Below, piece by piece: positions 1 to 5,694 of a DNA stretch of 6,816 bases. Under the pieces are notes generated by a model. It saw only the letters and a program-made list of their open reading frames with translations. It was not told where the DNA came from and did not search any database. The first letter of the stretch is position 1; every line of letters begins with the position of its first letter. Origin of the DNA: Christensenellaceae bacterium (GTDB taxonomy: Bacteria; Bacillota; Clostridia; Christensenellales; DTU072); the NCBI GenBank assembly GCA_031260775.1, contig JAISKW010000148.1, positions 1 through 6,816 of the forward strand, in the 5' to 3' direction. The position numbers and the translations under genes were made by a program.

Positions 1-941
1 CGGTGTCGCCGCAGGACACGGGCGACGTAATTTTACGCAAGGCGTTAGCGAACGGAACGGTTTACGACCTCGTGGACTTAGAAGGGTTTTATATCACCGA
101 GGATACCGCCGGATTGAGCGCGGAGGACGTGATAGAGTTAATTAAAACGAAGTATCCGCATTTCCTGTTAGCGGGGGTCTATGAATTCAACGTTACGCTG
201 CATACTCCGGAAATTTTAGCGTGGTCGGACGGGTACGCAAACAGCACGCGTAAACTTAAGGTACGGGTTGAAAAAGCCGTACCCGCGTATCCGGAGGAGA
301 TACCGTCGTTCGCAAGCGTGACGGTAGGAACAAGCTCGGGCGAGTTGTTAAGCGCGGGTTCGTTGTTCACGATGAACACGAATATATACTTTGAGTATCC
401 CGGGAAAATGACGGTAGAGCTGACATATAACACGGAAGACAGCGCGAATTATTACCCAATAACGGGGATAAGAGTACCCGTGACGGTGGTAAAGTATCCG
501 TGCCCCGTAGCAACCGTGCCGGTGATATCGGCAACGCTTGTGAGCGGAAACAGAGCGGAGGTCACAAACTTAGGCGCGGGATATTACTATTCGAAGGACG
601 GGGGAGCAAGCTGGCAAGAATCGAACGTGTTCGCGGCGTTGATGCCCGATACCGCGTATTATTTTGCGGTAAAGTACGGCGAAACGGATTTTACGGAAGG
701 CGGAGTTGTTTCGGAAACGGTCGGGCTGACAACGCCGAAAGCTACGGTTGTAGATGCGGATGACGAAAAGAACGGGGAGGAAAACTTCTTCCAATCGACG
801 AAGTTTTATGTAGTTTTGGCAGTAGTGGCAGGCGTGCCGTTGTTGTTCTTGTTGTTCGCAATTGTGTATAAGCAAAGAGGAGTTAGGTGGTTTAAGTGGG
901 TAATAGAGCATATGGATGGCAGTTATGAAGAAAAATCGTAG
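1..941 (+). CDS. Large surface protein, C-terminal part (Ig/FN3-like, membrane-anchored)
   Basis: The reading frame is already open at the left edge, so this is the 3' part of a longer gene. The GTG at 3 has no visible ribosome site and is probably an internal Val codon. Counting from that codon gives 312 residues. Residues about 1-165 are beta-rich, with short Thr/Val/Tyr segments typical of bacterial Ig-like stalks. Residues about 170-246 resemble a fibronectin-III/Ig-like module, with the hallmark stretch YYYSKDGGASWQ followed by PDTAYYFAVKYGETDF. An acidic linker (DADDEKNGEE) precedes one hydrophobic helix at about 268-289. A short basic tail (KQRGVRWFK) follows, which predicts an extracellular body and a cytoplasmic C-terminus. 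No LPXTG motif is seen. The last nine residues (MDGSYEEKS) are encoded by the left arm of a hairpin that also contains the stop codon. The likely role is a cell-surface adhesin or structural protein; ligand and true length are unknown. Confidence 0.8.
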   Translation, partial: VSPQDTGDVILRKALANGTVYDLVDLEGFYITEDTAGLSAEDVIELIKTKYPHFLLAGVYEFNVTLHTPEILAWSDGYANSTRKLKVRVEKAVPAYPEEIPSFASVTVGTSSGELLSAGSLFTMNTNIYFEYPGKMTVELTYNTEDSANYYPITGIRVPVTVVKYPCPVATVPVISATLVSGNRAEVTNLGAGYYYSKDGGASWQESNVFAALMPDTAYYFAVKYGETDFTEGGVVSETVGLTTPKATVVDADDEKNGEENFFQSTKFYVVLAVVAGVPLLFLLFAIVYKQRGVRWFKWVIEHMDGSYEEKS

Positions 942-963
942 ATTTTTCCATAACTGCCATCCA
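913..963. repeat. 23-bp foldback hairpin across the stop codon
   Basis: The left arm 913-937 and right arm 941-963 are reverse complements, apart from a two-base AA bulge (about 928-929) in the left arm. The loop is 938-940, and the TAG stop (939-941) lies in the loop and first stem base. The stem is about 23 bp. No T-tract follows the right arm (it runs into AATATCGGGG), so it is not a textbook intrinsic terminator. It could still end transcription or protect the 3' end. It could also be a tiny foldback insertion: ATA occurs on both sides (910-912 and 964-966), which is too short to prove a target duplication. Confidence 0.75.
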
Positions 964-972
964 ATATCGGGG

Positions 973-998
973 GGTTCGAATGGCGAGCGAAGCGAACC
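973..998. repeat. GGTTCG/CGAACC short inverted repeat
   Basis: GGTTCG at 973-978 pairs with CGAACC at 993-998 around a loop that itself contains GCGAGCGAAGCG. It looks like one unit of a larger intergenic repeat mosaic. The stem is short, and a folding role is uncertain. Confidence 0.4.
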
Positions 999-1009
999 TG
1001 AGAACTATG

Positions 1010-1032
1010 TTGGGGGTGTGTTACACCCCCAA
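1010..1032 (+). terminator. Strong GC-rich hairpin, possible terminator
   Basis: TTGGGGGTGT (1010-1019) pairs perfectly with ACACCCCCAA (1023-1032) around a three-base loop (GTT). This is the most stable small hairpin in the region and lies about 70 bases after the stop codon of the upstream surface protein. The flanking sequence (CCTTCTCG) is only mildly T-rich, so factor-independent termination is plausible but not shown. It may instead be part of the dispersed repeat mosaic. Confidence 0.45.
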
Positions 1033-1036
1033 CCTT

Positions 1037-1084
1037 CTCGCGCAAGAACACGCACAATGATATTAAAATATCAAAGCGCGCGAG
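1037..1084. repeat. Nested inverted repeats CTCGCGC...GCGCGAG
   Basis: CTCGCGC at 1037-1043 pairs with GCGCGAG at 1078-1084. Nested inside is a 16-base palindrome, TGATATTAAAATATCA (1058-1073). A second pairing, AAGAAC (1044-1049) with GTTCTT (1085-1090), would compete with the outer stem, so two alternative folds are possible. No function is recognised. Confidence 0.45.
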
Positions 1085-1099
1085 TTCTTTAATTTTACC

Positions 1100-1147
1100 A
1101 AATCAATATGCCCCAAAAGGCATAAATCAATATGCCCCAAAAGGCAT
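1100..1147. repeat. Two perfect 24-bp tandem copies
   Basis: The units 1100-1123 and 1124-1147 are identical. Each contains ATGCCCCAAAAGGCAT, a small ATGCC/GGCAT hairpin with a six-base loop. A third copy would begin at 1148, but only its first two bases match. Perfect identity suggests recent duplication or slippage. The pair lies in an AT-rich part of the leader region of the GLUG gene. With only two adjacent units and no spacer, it is not a CRISPR. Confidence 0.85.
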
Positions 1148-1258
1148 AAGGATTAAATGAGATAGAAGGGATTGACGGGAGATGCGAGGAAAGCGGAATA
1201 ACGAGTGGACGTGCGGGTGAATTTTGAAATTTCAGGTGTGGGCAATGAGAGGGTTGTT

Positions 1259-1366
1259 TTGTCACCTTGCGCAAAGTCGCAGGGTTCAATCCTTGAAATG
1301 TATGGATTCTGCGATTTCGCGCAGTTGGCAAAGCCGAGATAATATGCGTTATTTCGGCAATGACAA
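1259..1366 (-). mobile_element. Dispersed miniature repeat, copy A (reverse orientation)
   Basis: The unit is bounded by TTGTCA (1259-1264) and TGACAA (1361-1366). Read on the - strand, its inner half carries AATCCATAC, then AAGGATT, CCCTGCG, TTGCGC and GGTGACAA, in the same order as the copy near 5595-5662. By eye about four fifths of some 50 bases agree. An internal hairpin is formed by ACCTTGCG (1264-1271) and CGCAGGGT (1278-1285) with one G-T pair. Copy A has about 40 extra bases between its outer end and AATCCATAC. It encodes nothing, so it would be a non-autonomous miniature element or a REP-like intergenic repeat. Mobility is inferred only. Confidence 0.6.
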
Positions 1367-1414
1367 TACAATGTTCACTCCCAAAATTAACAAAAATAGA
1401 GGGGACAAAACAAC

Positions 1415-1418
1415 GGAG
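1415..1418 (+). promoter_or_regulatory. Shine-Dalgarno site of the GLUG surface-protein gene
   Basis: GGAG lies five bases before the ATG at 1424. This fixes the start and gives a basic-then-hydrophobic N-terminus as expected for an exported protein. Confidence 0.7.
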
Positions 1419-1423
1419 TTAAA

Positions 1424-4285
1424 ATGACAAAGAAGGTAGGAATAGCAATAACAAGTTTAATATTCCTCGCGGTATGCGTAGGGGCTGTTTTGTACTTTGC
1501 AAGCAACAGAACGCCGAATGACGTCGAACCGTCTTCGGAGACGGGCGGCGCGGCGGCAACAATAGCGACGTCTTTGCCGCAGAACGCCGATTTTTCGGGG
1601 TTGGATATCGCGGGCGACTATACGTTATCAATCGAATTGAACTTGCCGTCGGGCGTTGCATTGACGGACGTCAAGCCTTTTCACAGCGATTATTACCCGA
1701 TAATGACAAATATCGGCAAGCTTAAGGAGTTAGACCCTTACTTACCGATGCCGGCACTGCCCGCAAAGGACTTTGTATTTGCCGGTTGGGCGATTGCCGA
1801 GTACATTGCAGGCTCGTCGATGGCGCAGTTCTTTCCGTTGCTTGCATATACGCCTGACGAGGGAACGCTTAACGGCAGCTTCCCGGTGACGAACAACCTG
1901 TTTAGATATGCGGATTACCGTACGTATCCGTACGCGTTTTCGACAAAGAACGTCGCCCCGGGAGCAAACGATAACGTAGTAACGCTCCGTGCGTACTGGT
2001 TGGTCAGAACGAGCACGAATTATATAAACATAGCAACTGCAAACGATTTACTTTCGGTGCAGTACGAAATGGAGGGTAACTATAAATTAGTAAACGATAT
2101 CGACCTAAAGAACATCAACTTTACGCCGATAGGGTTGCATTTAAGGAAGCCTATAACCGACGACGAGGTCCACCCCGAAAACAACGATACGGTGCTTTCA
2201 GGGAGGGAAAACGACCCTATTTTGGACAATAATTACGGGCAATATGACGAGTTCGGCCACCGAACGGTGCGCGGAATAGAGCCGTTTTACGGCATATTTG
2301 ACGGCAACGGCAAGACGATTTCGAACCTGACACTGACGCCGGACGCGGAGGAAGCAAACCTAAACTACCTTCCGTACGGACTGTTTGCAGAGCTTGGCGC
2401 GCACGGCAGAATCACGGCGAACCTTGCCGAGAAAATATCCGCAAAGCCCGAAAGAGCCGCAACGGTTAAAAACCTTTCGCTGACAAAGGTCAGAATAATG
2501 CTCCCCGGGAATCTGTCGAACTTTTTTATCGGCGCGCTCGCGGGTGCGGTAAGAGGGTATTCAAATGACGAGAAAACGGACAATCAATATACCGGCAAGA
2601 CGGTCGAACCGTTAATACAAAACGTTTCGGTTTCGGGCAGTATAACCAATCCTAAACTTGTGTACGATGCGGGATATTTAGACGCGTTATTGGGCGAATG
2701 GGGCTATGCAAATCCTACAAACAACCTGTATATGGGCGGACTTGTAGGCGCGTTGATAGCCGGAGAAGTGCGGGATTGCACGTTTAACAGCGGTAGCGTA
2801 ACGTCCGAATCGAATTCGGACGCAGTGTTCGTGGGCGGCATTGCCGGCTTTACGTGGACGGAAGCTATCGAGGGTTCGTACAGGGTAGAGGTAGACGACA
2901 ACGGCACCCCGGAGGATACCGCCGACGATAACAAGAAATACATTTACGATTCGACGTCCGAAAACCCGTGGTTCGGAGAGCATAATCCCAGCGAAATGTA
3001 CGGAAAAATCGTCAATTGTTTTTCGCTTGCAACGGTAAAAGGACGCTTTTCCGGCGGATTAGTCGGCTACAATAACGGCGTAATAGAGGGCTCGCAAGCA
3101 AAGGGATACATAAGCGGCTCGGAGTCGTATCCTGCAAGCGCGGGCGGCTTGGTCGGATATAACGACATAGCCGGCAAGATATCGACGTCCTTTGCCGAAG
3201 GCGAGGTCACCGCAAGAACGGCAGGCGGCTTGGTCGGCATCAACGTTGTAAACTATTCGACAAACAGCCCGTCGAATATATTGGGCGCGGTGATTTATCA
3301 AACCGAGCAGGTTTATCAAGAATATAACTCGGACGGCTCGGCAAAAACCGTGCAACAACAAGAGGAAGAAAGCAAGAACTCGAATTTGTTTATCGGGCGC
3401 GGCGGCACAATCAGGGACTGCTATTCGACGGGTAATGTAAACGCGGTTGAATCGGGCGGCGGACTGTTAGGGCGTTTTGAATCGCTTTTGCCCGTGAACG
3501 GTACGGCGGATATTAAACTGTATATAAGCGCGTCAACGGACGTTAACGTTTCGTACGGAGTAGAAAAGTATGTGTTTGTCGAGAACGTAATCGCTTACGG
3601 CGACGTAAAGGTTGTGGCGCAGGTAATCGTGTATAATGATATCCAAACGGGGGAGTTAAAGGTCTCAAACGGCATATATCACCAAATTTATGCGGGCGGC
3701 TTAATCGGGTTCGCGCACGAGGCAAGGGTGAGGAACGCAATCGCCGCGGGCAACGTATTCGGCGTTTCGAAAAGAACGCAGGGCAACGACTTCGTCTATA
3801 ACGAGCAAGGCGACGCTATCGAACAGTATATACAGTATAACCAAGCGTACGTTTCAAACGTAATCGGGCAAAGCTCAAATCAGGTAGACAGCAAGGGGAA
3901 TAACCTATATGTTAAGGATATGCGAAACGTGTACGGGCTCGAAACGCAGGTCGTAACGCGTAACGATACGAGGATATTGGTAAGAGTAATAAGCACGGTA
4001 AATAACCCTACAAACTCAAATCAGATATTTCTGTATTACTATCAGGACTTTAATTCCTCGCCGGCGTTGGCAATAATCCGTGCAAACGATGCGGATTATA
4101 TATCGAAGCCGTCATATTATAAGCAATCGGACGCGCCGAGCGGAGAGGAATTCGATTTTGGGCATATCCACGGCGGCGGAATGGGCTTTTCGGCAAGTAT
4201 ATGGAACGTGAGAGGGACGGACGGACAGCCGGCAGAGCAGTATAATTTCACGACAAAAAACAAGAAATTGAGGCTGCTATCCTAA
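1424..4285 (+). CDS. GLUG-repeat surface protein with N-terminal anchor and InlB-like domain
   Basis: This 953-aa protein begins with a short basic end (MTKK) and a hydrophobic helix at about 5-27, so it is exported and either N-anchored or cleaved. Residues about 61-192 resemble the Listeria-Bacteroides (InlB B) repeat, with PLP-type spacing, FVFAGWA (117-123) and VTLRAYW (186-192). A linker (INIATANDLL, then NYKLVNDIDL at 219-228) and FYGIFDGNGKTISNLTL (288-304) form the usual entry to GLUG regions. GLUG-type motifs then recur as GGLVG or close variants: IGALAGAV (369-376), MGGLVGAL (437-444), VGGIAGF (470-476), SGGLVGYN (543-550), AGGLVGYN (573-580), AGGLVGIN (600-607), GGGLLGRF (678-685), AGGLIGFA (757-764). 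Each is linked to segments such as DCYSTGNV. GLUG motifs are known from bacterial surface adhesins and proteases; a right-handed beta-helix is inferred. No C-terminal helix, LPXTG motif or catalytic domain is visible. LAVC (15-18) is a poor lipobox. The role is probably adhesion or surface architecture. Confidence 0.9.
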   Translation: MTKKVGIAITSLIFLAVCVGAVLYFASNRTPNDVEPSSETGGAAATIATSLPQNADFSGLDIAGDYTLSIELNLPSGVALTDVKPFHSDYYPIMTNIGKLKELDPYLPMPALPAKDFVFAGWAIAEYIAGSSMAQFFPLLAYTPDEGTLNGSFPVTNNLFRYADYRTYPYAFSTKNVAPGANDNVVTLRAYWLVRTSTNYINIATANDLLSVQYEMEGNYKLVNDIDLKNINFTPIGLHLRKPITDDEVHPENNDTVLSGRENDPILDNNYGQYDEFGHRTVRGIEPFYGIFDGNGKTISNLTLTPDAEEANLNYLPYGLFAELGAHGRITANLAEKISAKPERAATVKNLSLTKVRIMLPGNLSNFFIGALAGAVRGYSNDEKTDNQYTGKTVEPLIQNVSVSGSITNPKLVYDAGYLDALLGEWGYANPTNNLYMGGLVGALIAGEVRDCTFNSGSVTSESNSDAVFVGGIAGFTWTEAIEGSYRVEVDDNGTPEDTADDNKKYIYDSTSENPWFGEHNPSEMYGKIVNCFSLATVKGRFSGGLVGYNNGVIEGSQAKGYISGSESYPASAGGLVGYNDIAGKISTSFAEGEVTARTAGGLVGINVVNYSTNSPSNILGAVIYQTEQVYQEYNSDGSAKTVQQQEEESKNSNLFIGRGGTIRDCYSTGNVNAVESGGGLLGRFESLLPVNGTADIKLYISASTDVNVSYGVEKYVFVENVIAYGDVKVVAQVIVYNDIQTGELKVSNGIYHQIYAGGLIGFAHEARVRNAIAAGNVFGVSKRTQGNDFVYNEQGDAIEQYIQYNQAYVSNVIGQSSNQVDSKGNNLYVKDMRNVYGLETQVVTRNDTRILVRVISTVNNPTNSNQIFLYYYQDFNSSPALAIIRANDADYISKPSYYKQSDAPSGEEFDFGHIHGGGMGFSASIWNVRGTDGQPAEQYNFTTKNKKLRLLS

Positions 4286-4301
4286 AGGGAAACGGACAAC
4301 T

Positions 4302-4354
4302 GACAGCGTTGCCGCGCTGCGTGTGCGGGGCAGAATCCATACGATATAAAATGG
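4302..4354 (+). repeat. Dispersed repeat, partial copy C, spanning a start codon
   Basis: The 13-mer GCAGAATCCATAC (4330-4342) is an exact reverse complement of 1300-1312 in copy A. The flanks also correspond: TTGCC then CTGCG occur upstream in both, at nearly the same distance. AATCCATAC, two bases, TATAA and then (G/A)ATGG is shared with copy B at 5614-5635. The right half (CCCTGC hairpin and TGACAA end) is missing, so this looks like a decayed or truncated copy. It fills most of the 65-base gap between the GLUG gene and the next gene, and its ATGG supplies the likely start codon at 4351. Confidence 0.5.
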
Positions 4355-4923
4355 AAGAATTAAAAAAACAAGCAAAGTATCTAACGGATACGGGAATCGC
4401 GGGAGACGCGTCGTTAATCCTTGTCAAGGACGGCGGAGCGGTCAAACACCTCGCGTACAATAAGGACGGCGTAACCGCGGACGGCGGCGACGTTGCAATT
4501 TATGAGGAAATCCTTGCGGCGTTACCGGAATCGAAGGTGTTAGCAGTAAACGGAGCGCAGTTTTCGCTGTATGTCGGCGGAACGAGCGGCGCGTTTGTCC
4601 CGGCAGTTTTGGACGATGTGGCGCAAATCATAGGGCGCAAAACATATATTGTCCATAAAGGCGGCGACGTAAAGGCGAATATAATAAAATATCTATCGAA
4701 GTATTCGGCGTGCATTGTAGAGGGCGTGGGAATCGTTGCGTGCGGCAGGAACTCCGACGAAGCGGCTACGGCGGCACTTGTTGCCGAAAAAGGCGCGATA
4801 GCTTATGCCGGCGGCAACGCAGTGGGTAAAGCAAAGAAAATTCCGTTTTTAGACGCCGTAATTATGCGGTTCGTGTATAAGCAAAAATATAGTAAAATCG
4901 ACGTTGTAAAGGAGGAGAAATAA
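4351..4923 (+). CDS. Class II aldolase/adducin-fold paralog lacking the zinc histidines
   Basis: This 190-aa protein aligns end to end with the class II aldolase encoded just downstream. GDAS (18-21) takes the place of GNIS. AVNGAQFS (65-72) replaces LHAHPYFS, so both paired zinc His are gone. VPAVLDDVAQIIG (83-95) matches the family's region after the zinc site. ACIVEGVGIV (120-129) replaces ACLMANHGLL, so the third His is Val. The catalytic Glu position appears to be Asp47. DEAATAALVAEKGAIAY (136-152) fits the C-terminal helix. Known class II aldolases need three His for the metal, so aldol chemistry is unlikely; a regulatory or structural subunit is inferred. The frame extends upstream to a TTG at 4309, but ATG 4351 gives a natural N-terminus (MEELKKQAKYL). 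There is no Shine-Dalgarno sequence at normal spacing, and the start lies inside a repeat fragment. It overlaps the ribosome site of the next gene, 2 bases away. Confidence 0.75.
   Translation: MEELKKQAKYLTDTGIAGDASLILVKDGGAVKHLAYNKDGVTADGGDVAIYEEILAALPESKVLAVNGAQFSLYVGGTSGAFVPAVLDDVAQIIGRKTYIVHKGGDVKANIIKYLSKYSACIVEGVGIVACGRNSDEAATAALVAEKGAIAYAGGNAVGKAKKIPFLDAVIMRFVYKQKYSKIDVVKEEK
4908..4917 (+). promoter_or_regulatory. Strong Shine-Dalgarno site of the aldolase gene
   Basis: AAAGGAGGAG ends 8 bases before the ATG at 4926. It lies within the last codons of the upstream gene, whose stop is at 4921-4923. This arrangement predicts translational coupling of the two aldolase-fold proteins. Confidence 0.85.
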
Positions 4924-4925
4924 GA

Positions 4926-5549
4926 ATGAGCGCGGAGTTAAGAAAACTAATAAAAGACGCCGGAGTACGGTTGGTCAAGGAAAACCTTGTGCAAGGTACG
5001 TGGGGCAACATTTCGGTAAGAAGCGGTAACGGGAAAATGCTTGTGACGCCGAGCGGAATGGACTATATCCGTATGAGCGAGTCGGACGTGGTTGAGGTGG
5101 ATATCGAAACCTTAGAATGGGATAAGAGCGGCGTAAAACCCACGAGTGAAAAGAAAATACACGCAAGCGTGTACCGTCAATATCCTAATATCAACGTGGT
5201 ACTGCACGCGCATCCTTATTTTTCAAGCGCGTTTGCCGCAGCCGGAGCGGTAGTACCCTCGGCAGCCGACAGGAGCGAAAACCTAATCGCGTTGGGAGCG
5301 GCACTGAAAGCGAAGGCAGGCGGCGAAATTATCGTGGGTAGTTACGGGCTACCCGGCACAAAAAAGCTTACAAAAGGCGTGGTAAACGCGCTGCCGGGGC
5401 GCAAGGCGTGCCTTATGGCAAACCACGGCTTGCTTGTTTTGGGCGAAACGTTAGAGGAAGCGTTCGAACTCCTAAAGGCAATCGAAAACTACTGCGAAGC
5501 GGTTATAAGAGGGAAGCTGTTGATATTGCCGGAGCAGAGCAAGGTATAA
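4926..5549 (+). CDS. Class II aldolase (L-fuculose-phosphate aldolase-like)
   Basis: This 207-aa protein is close in length to E. coli FucA and is a complete class II aldolase/adducin-family enzyme. GTWGNIS (24-30) and TPSGMDY (41-47) form the phosphate-binding loops. KPTSEKKIH (71-79) carries the catalytic acid Glu75. LHAHP (93-97) gives zinc ligands His94 and His96, and ANHGLLVLGETLEEAF (165-180) gives the third, His167. These match the FucA set Glu73, His92, His94 and His155 in order and spacing. The family splits sugar phosphates such as L-fuculose-1-phosphate into dihydroxyacetone phosphate and an aldehyde. Relatives act as ribulose-phosphate epimerases or methylthioribulose-phosphate dehydratases, so the substrate is not assigned. 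No kinase or isomerase of a fucose or rhamnose pathway is present in the window. It is cytosolic and translationally coupled to the zinc-less paralog upstream. Since family members are tetramers with active sites at subunit contacts, mixed oligomers are conceivable. Confidence 0.88.
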   Translation: MSAELRKLIKDAGVRLVKENLVQGTWGNISVRSGNGKMLVTPSGMDYIRMSESDVVEVDIETLEWDKSGVKPTSEKKIHASVYRQYPNINVVLHAHPYFSSAFAAAGAVVPSAADRSENLIALGAALKAKAGGEIIVGSYGLPGTKKLTKGVVNALPGRKACLMANHGLLVLGETLEEAFELLKAIENYCEAVIRGKLLILPEQSKV

Positions 5550-5594
5550 GAGGACGTCTTAAACGGCGTATAATCAGGGAGTGAATAACCGTTG

Positions 5595-5662
5595 TTGTCA
5601 TTCTGTAAGGAGTAATCCATACACTATAAGGATGGGCCCTGCCCTTGCGCGCAGGGTGACAA
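5595..5662 (+). mobile_element. Dispersed miniature repeat, copy B (68 bp)
   Basis: It is bounded by TTGTCA (5595-5600) and TGACAA (5657-5662). Inside are AATCCATAC (5614-5622), TATAAGGATGG (5625-5635) and a perfect hairpin, CCCTGC (5637-5642) with GCAGGG (5651-5656). Copy A at 1259-1366 has the same order of blocks on the opposite strand. The element occupies half of the 145-base gap between the aldolase and the membrane-protein gene. The rest of that gap (5550-5594, 5663-5694) shows a TATAAT at 5569-5574 without a matching -35 box, and no ribosome site. Confidence 0.6.
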
Positions 5663-5694
5663 ATAAAACGCTTGTTGTCCGCACCTCATAATTG

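Larger units (their letters stand above)
942..1423. other. Gene-free region packed with hairpins and small repeats
   Basis: This stretch separates the two surface-protein genes and holds no credible coding sequence. Its short open frames on either strand fall inside repeats and show no family resemblance. In order it contains the right arm of the stop-codon hairpin, a GGTTCG/CGAACC inverted repeat, a strong GGGGGTGT/ACACCCCC hairpin, a CTCGCGC/GCGCGAG inverted repeat, two tandem 24-bp units, a 108-bp dispersed repeat and the ribosome site of the next gene. No convincing -35/-10 pair stands out, although a promoter for the downstream gene is likely to lie here. Confidence 0.7.

Noticed and set aside
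973..981. GGTTCGAAT resembles a tRNA T-loop
   Set aside because: No complementary T-stem, anticodon arm or acceptor stem can be drawn around it.
1100..1147. Possible CRISPR array
   Set aside because: There are only two units, directly adjacent with no spacer, and no cas gene is nearby.
1095..1371. Two overlapping - strand open frames of 72-78 codons and a + strand frame at 1224-1427
   Set aside because: They consist of translated repeat sequence (the duplicated 24-bp unit gives YAFWGILI twice) with no ribosome site and no family resemblance. The + strand frame runs into the ribosome site and start of the GLUG gene.
1466..1477. LAVC at residues 15-18 of the GLUG protein as a lipobox
   Set aside because: Val at the position before Cys is not typical, and the hydrophobic helix continues past the Cys. 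A plain membrane anchor or signal peptide fits better.
2687..2983. Antisense open frames opposite the GLUG gene and other genes
   Set aside because: They mirror codon bias of the + strand genes, have no ribosome sites and do not look like proteins.
5569..5574. TATAAT as a promoter for the membrane-protein gene
   Set aside because: No -35 box lies at 16-18 bases upstream, and the region is dominated by repeat sequence.
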